DNA from: Calothrix sp. MO_167.B12
Lineage (GTDB): Bacteria; Cyanobacteriota; Cyanobacteriia; Cyanobacteriales; Nostocaceae
Length of the DNA: 33,308 nt
Assembly: GCA_030066045.1 (NCBI GenBank)
Contig: JASJCJ010000088.1
Coordinates: forward strand, 1-33,308
Reading direction: 5' to 3'
Shown: positions 1 to 7,618 of the stretch, in pieces
Layout: the number at the start of each line of letters is the position of its first letter
How positions within the stretch are numbered: the stretch's first letter is position 1
Translations under genes and position numbers: made by a program
Notes under the pieces: generated by a model
What the model was told of the DNA's origin: nothing
Database searches by the model: none
The model's input: the letters and a program-made list of their open reading frames with translations, nothing else

Positions 1-150
1 CAACTAACTCAAGATTTTCCTAAATCTGAATTATCAAACTACTCCCTTCCCGGTGTAAGATTACCTATTAATTTCTACGTTTTTTCAGGCTTTTGCGCCT
101 ATTATTATCGGTATTATTTGGGCGAGAAGGGAGTAATTGTAGAACTGTGA

Positions 151-822
151 AATGGACGAGGATTTGCAGCAGTACGTACTAAAATAGACCCTATCAAAGA
201 TTTATCAGCCTTGACAATTGCTGCAACTAATTTACATCAAGCAACTATTTGTGAGTCGGATACATTGCGTGTGGGTGAAATCGTTTTAGCAGTAGGTAAT
301 CCTCTTGGTGATACTAATGCTTTAACAACCGGAATTATTTCCCAAGTTCAACAGAATTCTATCATTGCCGATATTCAGTTGTTTCCTGGTAATTCCGGTG
401 GTGCGATGACTAATTGTCGTGGTGATGTTATCGGTATTAACACCATGATTGCTTATGGTTTAGCTGTAGCAATATCAACGACAACAGTAGAGAGATTTTT
501 AGCAACTGCAAACAATATAAATAAGCCGCGAAGATTAGGTGTAACTCTCAAACCTGTAATTATAGGTGCGAAAAGACAACCTACTTTGGGTTTATTAGTT
601 TTATCGGTGAATCATCGTAGTTATGCTGAAGCTGCGGGAGTACAAATTGGGGACATTATTTTTGGTGTTTCGGGAAGATTCCTTCAGCAAGTTGAAGATT
701 TAACTTATTATCTCCAACCTACAAATGATAAAGAGTTATTAGCATTACAAATTTTGCGAGGTGGAACACAAATAGTTGTAAATGTTGCCTTTGACAAAGA
801 TAAAACTACTTATGTTTCCTAA
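151..822 (+). pseudogene. HtrA/trypsin-like serine protease remnant with C-terminal PDZ
   Basis: This frame encodes the second half of an S1C (HtrA/Deg-type) protease. It shows an Asp-region segment (DLSALTIAA), the nucleophile motif GNSGGA and a PDZ-like tail (about residues 105-200 counted from a TTG at 211). An in-frame TGA at 148-150 separates it from upstream coding-like sequence (GEKGVIVEL before the stop, NGRGFAAV after it). No catalytic-His motif of the usual TNxHV form is visible in the 150 bases upstream. The only start available is the TTG at 211, which would exclude the catalytic Asp. I therefore read it as a broken gene; what remains could make only a non-catalytic PDZ fragment. 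The response-regulator remnant follows within 11 bases. Confidence 0.75.
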
Positions 823-832
823 TAGAATTTGC

Positions 833-1481
833 ATGGCAGATATAATTCGAGTAATGGTAGTTGCAGCTTCCCCGGCAATGAGAATGGGTTTGTCAGCGAT
901 GCTGGATGATAACCCAAACTTGACAGTGGTTAAAACTGTGCCAGATATGGATTCCCTTACCGAAGAAATGATGCAGCTACAACCTGATGTGGTATTGCTT
1001 GATTGGGACGGGAATGATTATGAAGCAATTTCCCATGCACCACAGTTTCTCTCAGCAACTATTATTCTCATAGATGATAGATGAACTTGAGGATATTAAT
1101 TTAGGAATGGTTTTAACTGCTGGAGTCAAAGGAATATTAACCCAAATGAGTGCAGAGTCAGAGATGATTGCAGCTATTGAAGCGATAGCTTCAGGGTTAG
1201 TGGTATTGTCCCCAGAAGTGATTGATAATTTGCAGTTGCAAAAACAAACAAATGTACGGGAAGAAGTTGATATTAACCTAATACAAACATTAACTCCACG
1301 GGAAATTGAGGTTTTGCAAATGTTGAGTTCTGGATTGAGTAATAAGGCACTTGGACAACAGTTGCATATTTCTGAGCATACTGTGAAGTCTCATATTTCA
1401 TCTATTTTTCAAAAGCTTGATGTTTCTACACGTACTGAGGCGGTAGCAATGGGGGTAAGGTTGGGTTTAATTATGTTATGA
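833..1481 (+). pseudogene. LuxR/NarL-type response regulator, frameshifted by a tandem duplication
   Basis: An N-terminal receiver domain (from ATG 833, IRVMVVAASPAMRMGL to IILIDD) and a C-terminal LuxR-type helix-turn-helix lie in two different frames. The HTH contains LTPREIEVLQMLSSGLSNK and HISEHTVKSHISSIFQKL and ends at 1481. The frames meet at 1070-1083, where ATAGATG occurs twice in perfect tandem. Removing one copy restores one continuous protein of about 210 residues reading LIDELEDINLG across the join. The putative phosphoacceptor Asp is present (VVLLDWDG). The acidic pair normally found after the first beta strand is replaced by Ala-Ala, so the parent was probably an atypical receiver. 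As written, the first part stops at 1082-1084 and a second open frame starts at 1074. It lies just downstream of the protease remnant, suggesting a former two-gene unit. Confidence 0.85.
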
Positions 1482-1604
1482 GCCAATACATACTCGTTAA
1501 GTTTAAAAGTAAGCAGTGTCAAGATTAGAGAGGGACTGGGGTAATTTTATACGAGTTTCTTCTTCATTCTCCTATCTCGATAATTCTCCTTATTTGAAGG
1601 ATCT

Positions 1605-1862
1605 TTAAAAGAGGAGCATTACTAACTGTAAATATTCTGTTTCTAGGGAATTAATTGTCCTAAAGTACAAACGAAATGAACCATCACCATATTGTTTGAT
1701 GTCTCTTTCATCAAAGATAATTTCTTGTCTTTGTAACCATTGGGCAACCCTTGTGTAATAATCAGCTAAAAACAGCGCAGGAAAGTAAATTCTTCCTACT
1801 TGTGTTCCAGTGATTGGATGAGTGAATATTTGGAATTGAGGCTCTATCAATACTTCCGCCAT
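1605..1862 (-). CDS. small hypothetical protein (85 aa)
   Basis: I do not recognise this family with certainty. The ATG is preceded by a good ribosome binding site (GAAAGG, 8 bases upstream). The protein is soluble, with no signal peptide or membrane segment, and its start is rich in hydrophobic and aromatic residues (PQFQIFTHPITGTQVGRIYFPALFLADYYTRV). It is the last of four small minus-strand genes between 3073 and 1605, separated by 11 to about 90 bases and each preceded by a purine-rich site, so they may be cotranscribed. Such clusters are common on cyanobacterial plasmids. Function unknown. Confidence 0.6.
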   Translation of the reverse strand: MAEVLIEPQFQIFTHPITGTQVGRIYFPALFLADYYTRVAQWLQRQEIIFDERDIKQYGDGSFRLYFRTINSLETEYLQLVMLLF

Positions 1863-1955
1863 AGATATTACCTTTCTCGTAAGAACAGATAATGAATTTC
1901 CTCCAGCAGCTTGTAATACTGGAGGATTTGAGAATGAAGCTATAATTTTTTGGAT

Positions 1956-2345
1956 TTAGCAGGATTGGTTTTCTTGCCCAATCTCGAATTGAGTATTACG
2001 ATTGGCACGTTCGGCATATTCTTGTCTGCGTTGCCAGGATATTTGATTTTGAGCAATTAAATCTTCCAATGTTTTACCAAATTTGCGGTTAGCATATTCT
2101 AGTAATTGTTCTAGGGAATATCGCTTTTCTTCAACTTGCCCAAAATCACTAGAAAAACGTTCTTTGAATTCGTCCCAGCTAAATGTTTCTTTCAGGGTTC
2201 GCTTGGCAACAAGTCCACACAGAGAACGGATTGAGTAGTATACTTTGGAATATACTCTTTCTGAGTAATCGCTAACGGCATATTCGCCTAAAATCGAGGT
2301 ATCTATGGCTTGGAAATTAGTTGTTGATTGTTTACGTGTCGCCAT
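1956..2345 (-). CDS. hypothetical protein (129 aa)
   Basis: No recognised domain. I place the start at the ATG at 2345 because AGGTGAG lies 7 bases upstream; a GTG at 2357 is in frame but sits inside that site. The protein is charged and helix-rich, with a central KETFSWDEFKERFSSDFGQ segment and a basic, Gln-rich C-terminus (RRQEYAERANRNTQFEIGQENQ). It has no membrane segment. It is the third gene of the 3073-1605 minus-strand cluster. Function unknown. Confidence 0.6.
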   Translation of the reverse strand: MATRKQSTTNFQAIDTSILGEYAVSDYSERVYSKVYYSIRSLCGLVAKRTLKETFSWDEFKERFSSDFGQVEEKRYSLEQLLEYANRKFGKTLEDLIAQNQISWQRRQEYAERANRNTQFEIGQENQSC

Positions 2346-2429
2346 AATTTGACTCACCTTTAATTCTTCATTTTCCTATAGGCGTTAGCCTGAAATCAGT
2401 TATCAGATGCCAATAATTATTGATAACTG

Positions 2430-2675
2430 TTAAAACCAAGATGTATCATCACAATCACCCATTAAATCTTTGATATCGCAGTGGTGCTGATAATCAATTT
2501 CCAACTGTTGCAAATCTGTATCCAACACCAAATTTTGCAATTCCTTTACTATTTCTCTAACATGGGTTTCTTCACTAATACCTGAGTAGTAAGTTTTGAT
2601 AAAATTGTCAGCTTTAGTCATGAATTGTTCGAGATTAGTGACAAATGTTTGTTCTTTGCTAATTGCTTGAATCAT
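2430..2675 (-). CDS. small acidic hypothetical protein (81 aa)
   Basis: The start is chosen at 2675 (MIQAISKEQ) because GGGAGAG lies 5 bases upstream; an in-frame ATG at 2699 would place that site inside the gene. The product is small and acidic, predicted helical, and ends in an Asp-rich tail (CDIKDLMGDCDDTSWF). It is only 35 bases after the DUF6876-like gene, so cotranscription is likely. I recognise no family. Confidence 0.55.
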   Translation of the reverse strand: MIQAISKEQTFVTNLEQFMTKADNFIKTYYSGISEETHVREIVKELQNLVLDTDLQQLEIDYQHHCDIKDLMGDCDDTSWF

Positions 2676-2710
2676 GATTACTCTCCCAGTATTTCTCAAG
2701 GTGAAGCGGA

Positions 2711-3073
2711 TTAGTATTCACTTGGGAGCATGAGAATTGTTTCTATCAAATACAACTTGATGTGACTGAGGGGAAAATCTGTATAATCGATTTCCTGGCG
2801 TAGTACTTCTTGATTTGCATCCCATTCACAAATCAAAGTGCCGGAATTATTTTCAACTCGTAAATGCCAGATTTGAAATTCTCGTAATTTGGGATTGGAG
2901 AGAAATTGTTTAGTTTGATAAGAGAAAATCACATCCAATAACCAATAGCAATTTGTTTCGTTGGCTAGGTGTTTTATACCTTCTGTATATTTACAGCTGA
3001 GCCAATGTTTGTAGAGAATAGTTGAACCGATAAATTGTTGTAGTTCTGCTGCTATTTGTTGTGAAGTTTTCAC
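2711..3073 (-). CDS. DUF6876-family protein (120 aa)
   Basis: The sequence pattern fits the DUF6876 family as I remember it: an N-terminal helix (QIAAELQQFIGST), then YKHWLSCKYTEGIKHLANE, YWLLDVIFSYQ, a beta-rich FQIWHLRV-type segment and EIDYTDFPLSHIKLYL near the end. The family is of unknown function and is frequent on plasmids and mobile DNA. The start appears to be GTG (3071-3073) with AGGA 9 bases upstream. It is the promoter-proximal gene of the four-gene minus-strand cluster. It faces away from the WD40 gene, leaving 76 bases for divergent promoters. Confidence 0.65.
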   Translation of the reverse strand: MKTSQQIAAELQQFIGSTILYKHWLSCKYTEGIKHLANETNCYWLLDVIFSYQTKQFLSNPKLREFQIWHLRVENNSGTLICEWDANQEVLRQEIDYTDFPLSHIKLYLIETILMLPSEY

Positions 3074-3149
3074 GACTTACATTCCTACTTTGATAATCTT
3101 CACAACTTCCCAGGCGTGAGCCGTACAATATAGGGTAGCTCTGTGAACA

Positions 3150-4589
3150 ATGAATTTTATGTATAAAAAATATCTAAAGCAATGCACATCTATTGGTGTT
3201 AGCAGTATCCTCAGCATCACAATCATCAATTCCCATAGTTCTGCTTATACATCAATACCTAACAAAAATACTGATTATAAATACCAAAGGGTCGCTAATA
3301 TTAAACAGCTGAAGAATGAAGCACCACAACTGCAAAATTCATCACCATACAAGAAAATTCAAGTTACTCCTAGTCCGTGGAAGATAGCTCGTTCTGTAGC
3401 AATCAGTCGGGATGGGCAAATAATTGTGAGCGGTGATGATGAAGGAGAAGTGGAGTTTTGGTCGCCAGATACGGGAAAATTAATCCGTACTTTATCCGCA
3501 CATTCTAATTGGGTTCAGTCCATTGCTATCAGTCCAGATGATAAAACTATTGCTAGTGGCAGTGTGGACGGTACAATCAAACTTTGGCATCCCAATGGTG
3601 AATTAAAGAGCACTTTCACAAACCCCAAGCCAGTATATTCAATACTTTGGAGTCCTGACGGTAAAACACTTGCAAGCGGGGATGGTGATGGTAGAGTTAC
3701 ACTTTGGAATCAGGATGGGAAATTAATTCGTTCTATCAAAGCTCATTCAAGTAATGTTGTGTCTGTGGCGATTACTCCCAATGGCAAGATTATTGCTAGT
3801 AGAAGTTTTGGCGATAAACAAATCAAACTTTGGAACTTGCGTACAGGTAAGTTAATTCGCAGTATTAATGCTGGTAGTGTGGGTGGGGTTAATTCTTTAG
3901 CTATCAGTCCTGATGGAAAAACTTTAGCTGGTTATTTCAGCAATCAAACAGTAAAAATTTGGCTTTTAGAGACGGGGGAAACTGTTAATACTTTAGATAT
4001 TGGAATTAATCGACCCCACGCAATTGCTTTTAGTCCTGACTTCAAAACTCTGGCTGTTGGGGGATTTGGTTCCCAAATTCAAATCTGGAGTGTGTCCACA
4101 GGTAAGAAGCTAAGTACTTTCCTCTCTCCCGATCATATTTATTCTCTAACTTTTACTCCCGATTCCCAAACTCTTGTTGGTAGCGGTGGTAAAAATGGAG
4201 GTTCGGTAACTATTTGGTCTTTAGATAAATCAATTAGTAATACTGGAAGTAGAAAATTTAATCTCACCTTTGATAAAGAGAAAATATCTACCGTTGTCTC
4301 CAATAGTGTCATACGTGGAGAGCGTGACAAATATTACTTTAATGCTAAACCTGGACAATGGACTTCTATTGCTATAACTTCCATTGAAAATAATGCTGTC
4401 TTTCAACTGTCTTATAAGCAAGGGGGTATATGGCGAGAAGTTCCTGGTACAGCAGAAGGACAAGATACAAGGGTTTGGCATGGTAAGTTACCAACATCTG
4501 AATCCAACAGTTATGAGATTTCAGTTGGAGGAACCCGAGGTAATACTACTTATGACCTGTTTGTTGGCATCTCGGCAGTTAATCATTAA
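3150..4589 (+). CDS. secreted WD40-repeat protein with C-terminal beta domain
   Basis: Residues 1 to about 33 form a Sec-type signal sequence (KKYLK then a hydrophobic run, SSAYTS near the likely cleavage site). Residues about 80-365 hold seven WD40-like blades with recurring (A/T)ISPDGKTLASG and (V/I)xLW motifs, enough for one closed seven-bladed propeller. Residues about 380-479 form a separate beta-rich domain (GERDKYYFNAKPGQW, VGGTRGNTTYDLFVG). This resembles the bacterial pre-peptidase C-terminal type, but that match is tentative. The likely location is periplasmic or extracellular, acting as a protein-binding scaffold. WD40 expansion is typical of filamentous cyanobacteria. No enzyme domain is present and the partner is unknown. 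Confidence 0.85.
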   Translation: MNFMYKKYLKQCTSIGVSSILSITIINSHSSAYTSIPNKNTDYKYQRVANIKQLKNEAPQLQNSSPYKKIQVTPSPWKIARSVAISRDGQIIVSGDDEGEVEFWSPDTGKLIRTLSAHSNWVQSIAISPDDKTIASGSVDGTIKLWHPNGELKSTFTNPKPVYSILWSPDGKTLASGDGDGRVTLWNQDGKLIRSIKAHSSNVVSVAITPNGKIIASRSFGDKQIKLWNLRTGKLIRSINAGSVGGVNSLAISPDGKTLAGYFSNQTVKIWLLETGETVNTLDIGINRPHAIAFSPDFKTLAVGGFGSQIQIWSVSTGKKLSTFLSPDHIYSLTFTPDSQTLVGSGGKNGGSVTIWSLDKSISNTGSRKFNLTFDKEKISTVVSNSVIRGERDKYYFNAKPGQWTSIAITSIENNAVFQLSYKQGGIWREVPGTAEGQDTRVWHGKLPTSESNSYEISVGGTRGNTTYDLFVGISAVNH

Positions 4590-4905
4590 ATGAAGTTTAG
4601 TATTTTGATGTAGAAAATAAGATTTTAGCCAGGGTTATAAACTCAATTATCCTGATTTAAGAGAAGATATGCTTCTACAGCTAAAATTCATACCCCATAT
4701 CTACCCAGTAATGCCAATCAGCAATAGCTTCCACAGTTTCTTCATCAACTTCAATTGGGTAGATATCCTCAAGACGTGCAGAAAACACATCATCAACACT
4801 TAGCCCTCTTTTGTCATTTATGGAAACTCAATCGCTGTAAGGCTTTCAGGGACTTGATTTCAGTTTTTTAGAATTAACCTCATATCATTGTTAGAAAATA
4901 AAACC
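4590..4905. other. gene-poor interval with a minus-strand coding remnant
   Basis: There is no complete gene in these 316 bases. From 4827 down to 4681 the minus strand is open for 48 codons (reads LSVDDVFSARLEDIYPIEVDEETVEAIADWHYWVDMGYEF). It has natural-looking composition but no start codon; a TGA at 4828-4830 closes it upstream. It probably is the 3' end of a lost gene. A toxin or antitoxin partner of the neighbouring antitoxin-like fragment is possible but not shown. Confidence 0.4.
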
Positions 4906-5103
4906 TCAAATATCTATTGGACAAGGATTATAGCTTTTTAGTTCGTTTTTTATTTTCCCAGAGTGATAGAACAGGGTTAGACTCACCAAGCACTCTTCAT
5001 CTAGCTCCCATGGGTGGGAGAGTTGAGAATAGGTGTTCAAATCTAACAAAACTCCCACTCGTTTTCCTTGCTCATTAGTTATGTATTGTACTACCTTGGA
5101 CAT
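4906..5103 (-). pseudogene. truncated antitoxin-like gene
   Basis: The N-terminal 45 residues (MSKVVQYITNEQGKRVGVLLDLNTYSQL, then LDEECLVSL) follow the pattern of small cyanobacterial type II antitoxins of the Phd/YefM/RelB kind, where an ITNEQGxRVGVLLDLxxY motif starts the DNA-binding part. The expected remainder is missing: after LDEECLVSL the frame runs into an unrelated 20-residue tail and stops. No toxin of the RelE, PIN or MazF type follows. I regard it as a remnant; a short functional protein cannot be excluded. The ribosome binding site is weak. Confidence 0.5.
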
Positions 5104-5168
5104 AAAGAAAAATCCAAAATAATATTGGTGTGAGTCGTGCCAGCCTATTTAGTTCTATTCAACTAACT

Positions 5169-5777
5169 TTACTTTAACCCGCCCATGGCAATATCAATTA
5201 AATCATCTACAAAAGCTTCAGTTAAGGGTGCATGTTTTAACAGCAAACGATAAAAAAGAGGACTATAAAGTGCATCAATAGCTACCTCTGTATCTGCATC
5301 GTTACGTAACTCCCCCCGTTGAACACCGCGATTGAAAATTCGTTTAGCATCATTACGCCGTGGAATGAGCCAATTTTCTCGAAAAGTAGCAATTAACTCA
5401 TCATCCATTTGTCCGCTACCAATAACAGTTGCTAAAATTTCTCCCCTAGAACTATTCATCAACTTGACAATTTTGTACATTTGCTCTTTAAAATCTTTTT
5501 CTACCGAACCCGTATCGGGGAAAGCAATTTCTGGGGTGACTGCGGATAAAAATGCATCCATTGCCAATTGTGCTTTAGTACTCCAGCGTCGATAAATCGT
5601 TGGTTTTCCTACTTCCGCCCTTGCTGCAACCCCCTCAATAGTCAGTGCCATAAATCCCACTTCGTTAAGTAATTCATAAGCTGCTTTGAGAATCTTCTGG
5701 TGCGCTTCTTCAGAACGAGGTCGCCCACGCCCTTTTCTTGCAGGGGTTTGAGCTTTTTTCGTTTTAGCTGTTGACAT
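5169..5777 (-). CDS. TetR-family transcriptional repressor (202 aa)
   Basis: The start at 5777 is chosen because GGAG lies 9 bases upstream; the in-frame ATG at 5786 overlaps that site. Residues 1-22 are a basic tail (KGRGRPRS), and residues about 25-72 are a TetR helix-turn-helix (ILKAAYELLNEVGF, IEGVAARAEVGKPTIYRRW). The remaining 130 residues are a ligand-binding/dimerisation domain of the AcrR type. It is divergent from a small membrane-protein gene, with the palindrome TTACG-TAG-CGTAA at 5804-5816 between them. Near copies of that site lie before 6696 and 7619, which makes this protein the likely local repressor of the 5856-10190 redox genes. Inducer unknown. Confidence 0.9.
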   Translation of the reverse strand: MSTAKTKKAQTPARKGRGRPRSEEAHQKILKAAYELLNEVGFMALTIEGVAARAEVGKPTIYRRWSTKAQLAMDAFLSAVTPEIAFPDTGSVEKDFKEQMYKIVKLMNSSRGEILATVIGSGQMDDELIATFRENWLIPRRNDAKRIFNRGVQRGELRNDADTEVAIDALYSPLFYRLLLKHAPLTEAFVDDLIDIAMGGLK

Positions 5778-5803
5778 AATCATCATCTCCTTGCTAAATT
5801 AAT

Positions 5804-5816
5804 TTACGTAGCGTAA
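5804..5816. promoter_or_regulatory. putative TetR operator, site 1
   Basis: TTACGTAGCGTAA is a perfect inverted repeat (5-bp arms TTACG/CGTAA, centre TAG). It lies between the divergent TetR gene (ATG 27 bases away) and the 5856 gene (ATG 39 bases away). Sites 2 and 3 before the next two transcription units match it at 12 of 13 and 10 of 13 positions. Autoregulation is inferred. Confidence 0.65.
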
Positions 5817-5855
5817 CGATAATAATTAATTTACCATACAAAACTAGGTAATGTC

Positions 5856-6143
5856 ATGTTAAACCCTCACCATCAAGCTTTGAGTTCAAAGCAATGGCCC
5901 AAACACCAAAAACAGAAAATCAATAGATCGAAAACTCAACCGTCTAGATATAAGTTATTTCTGCTGACATGGCTAGCAATTTACCCGTTAATTACCGGAA
6001 TCCTATTTTTATTTGGAAATTTGTTGAATTTACTACCATTACCTCTACGTAACTTGGTTTTGACGGGAGTATTAGTTTACCTGATGACGTATTGGGTAAT
6101 GCCAATGTTGACTAAGCTGTTTCAACGATGGTTAAAAGTTTAA
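5856..6143 (+). CDS. small two-helix membrane protein (95 aa)
   Basis: Residues 1-33 are basic and polar (KQWPKHQKQKINRSK). They are followed by two hydrophobic helices, about 35-55 (LFLLTWLAIYPLITGILFLFG) and 62-85 (PLPLRNLVLTGVLVYLMTYWVMPML), and a short basic tail. The WLAIYPLI...LMTYWVMPMLTKLFQRW pattern matches the C-terminal membrane tail found on some antibiotic-biosynthesis-monooxygenase-like proteins (COG3224). Here it stands alone, with no monooxygenase domain. It is first of the plus-strand block behind operator site 1. Its role is unknown; membrane anchoring or association with a redox partner is only a guess. Confidence 0.7.
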   Translation: MLNPHHQALSSKQWPKHQKQKINRSKTQPSRYKLFLLTWLAIYPLITGILFLFGNLLNLLPLPLRNLVLTGVLVYLMTYWVMPMLTKLFQRWLKV

Positions 6144-6184
6144 TGTCAGTAAATGTACTAAATATTTATCGAGAGGTGATAAAC

Positions 6185-6637
6185 ATGGATACAACAATGC
6201 AACTGCAAACATCAACCGATAAAACCTTAATTCACCAACTAACTCAAAAATGGGTCGATATCTGGAGTCTCAAAGATAAACCCTTTACAGGAGAAGGCTT
6301 GGAAAACATCTTTGCAACTGGGGAAAACGAAATTCTCGTCTTTGATAATTTTGATAGTGGTGTCGTAGTTTTACATAGCCTCCAAGAATATATCGATACT
6401 TGGGTTCCTGTGATGCAAAATTTTAATTACTGGAAAATTGAAATAGAAGACAACTTAAAAATTTCAATTCAAGGAGATTTAGCCGTAACTACCTTTTCTT
6501 GGGTTGGTGGAGGAACCTCAAAAGATGGACAGGAAGTGAAGGTGCGGCAGTATGGTACTCATATGTGGAAACGCATCAACGGTGAATGGCGATTAGTCCA
6601 CGAGCATTTAACTGTTGGAGAAACCCCAAATAAATAG
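6185..6637 (+). CDS. NTF2-like / SnoaL-type small protein (150 aa)
   Basis: The start at 6185 is chosen for GAGAGG 8 bases upstream and because an earlier in-frame ATG (6128) would overlap the preceding gene. The sequence has the alpha+beta cone pattern of the DUF4440/SnoaL (nuclear transport factor 2-like) fold: an N-terminal helix (LIHQLTQKWVDIWSLKD), a middle segment (VVVLHSLQEYIDTWVPVMQNF) and the terminal strands typical of the family (AVTTFSWVGGG, RQYGTHMWKRINGEWRLVHEHLT). Members act as small-molecule isomerases, cyclases or binding proteins. No catalytic assignment is possible here. It lies 41 bases after the membrane gene, probably in the same transcript. Confidence 0.8.
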   Translation: MDTTMQLQTSTDKTLIHQLTQKWVDIWSLKDKPFTGEGLENIFATGENEILVFDNFDSGVVVLHSLQEYIDTWVPVMQNFNYWKIEIEDNLKISIQGDLAVTTFSWVGGGTSKDGQEVKVRQYGTHMWKRINGEWRLVHEHLTVGETPNK

Positions 6638-6658
6638 CATTTTTTTTATTTAAATTAG

Positions 6659-6671
6659 TTACACTACGTAA
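6659..6671 (-). promoter_or_regulatory. putative TetR operator, site 2
   Basis: Read on the minus strand the sequence is TTACGTAGTGTAA, identical to site 1 except for one base. It lies 24 bases before the ATG of the SDR gene at 6696, where a bound repressor would block that promoter. Confidence 0.6.
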
Positions 6672-6695
6672 GGTTAATAAATTAAAAAAACTATC

Positions 6696-7538
6696 ATGAC
6701 TAACAACAACTCCAAAGTATGGTTTATTACAGGCAGTTCCACAGGATTTGGACGCACCTTAGCCGAAACTGTTCTCAAGCAAGGAGACAGAGTTATTGCA
6801 ACTGCACGCAAACCAGAACAACTAGAGGATTTAATCGCTCAATATCCCGAAACGGCTATAGGATTGCGTCTTGATGTTACTGACAAAGCAGAAATTAGAA
6901 CAGTAATAGAAAAGGCGATCGCAGCTTTCGGACAAATTGACGTATTGGTTAATAATGCTGGCTATGGTTTAATTGGGGCATTAGAAGAAGTTAGCGATGA
7001 ACAAATTCAGCGTAACTTTGACACCAATCTATTCGGTGCGATTAACGTAATTCGAGCCGTACTTCCTATGATGCGATCGCAACAAAGCGGACACATTATT
7101 AATATGTCAGCGATCGCAGGTTTTACCAACGAACTAGGTTTTTCCATTTACGGTGGTGCTAAATTTGCCCTAGAAGGAGTATCAGAAGCCTTACACGGAG
7201 AAGTTGCACCCTTGGGAATTAAGGTGACAATCGTCGAACCTGGTCCTTTCCGCACTGATTTTATCGGACGTTCTCTTGACCGCGCTGAAGAACAGATGGA
7301 AGCTTATCAAGGAACTGTGGGTAAGTTTGTGAATTTCCTCAACAATATTGAAGGAAAACAACCAGGTGACCCTCAAAAAGCTGCCCAAGCAATTATGCAA
7401 GCGGTCAAATCTCCCAATCCACCCTTGAGACTTGTATTAGGTAAGTACGCTTATACTAAATTTCGCAAAAAACTTGAGTCTTTGACAGCAGAGTTGGATA
7501 CTTGGGAAGCAGTAGCTGCAAATACGGATTTTGAATAG
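6696..7538 (+). CDS. classical SDR oxidoreductase (280 aa)
   Basis: This is an NAD(P)(H)-dependent short-chain dehydrogenase/reductase with a complete set of motifs: cofactor loop TGSSTGFG (residues 12-19), NNAG (86-89), catalytic Ser138, Tyr152 and Lys156 (YGGAK). The motif following the catalytic region (VEPGPFRTDF) is typical of the subgroup annotated as oxidoreductases of retinol- or steroid-dehydrogenase-like type. The length of 280 residues, with a C-terminal helical extension, fits that subgroup. Arg38 after the second strand (ATARKP) suggests NADP preference; this is inference. It is preceded by operator site 2 and probably forms its own unit. Cytoplasmic; substrate unknown. Confidence 0.92.
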   Translation: MTNNNSKVWFITGSSTGFGRTLAETVLKQGDRVIATARKPEQLEDLIAQYPETAIGLRLDVTDKAEIRTVIEKAIAAFGQIDVLVNNAGYGLIGALEEVSDEQIQRNFDTNLFGAINVIRAVLPMMRSQQSGHIINMSAIAGFTNELGFSIYGGAKFALEGVSEALHGEVAPLGIKVTIVEPGPFRTDFIGRSLDRAEEQMEAYQGTVGKFVNFLNNIEGKQPGDPQKAAQAIMQAVKSPNPPLRLVLGKYAYTKFRKKLESLTAELDTWEAVAANTDFE

Positions 7539-7564
7539 GAGTTTTTTTGTCCAAAATCGATACG

Positions 7565-7577
7565 GAACGTAGCGTTA
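7565..7577 (+). promoter_or_regulatory. putative TetR operator, site 3
   Basis: GAACGTAGCGTTA contains the perfect palindrome AACG-TAG-CGTT and the same 9-bp core ACGTAGCGT as site 1. It lies 41 bases before the ATG of the NmrA-like gene at 7619, in the 80-base gap after the SDR gene. Confidence 0.6.
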
Positions 7578-7618
7578 ATTTTCATTAGGTATCAAAATTG
7601 AACCCATAGGAGTACAAA

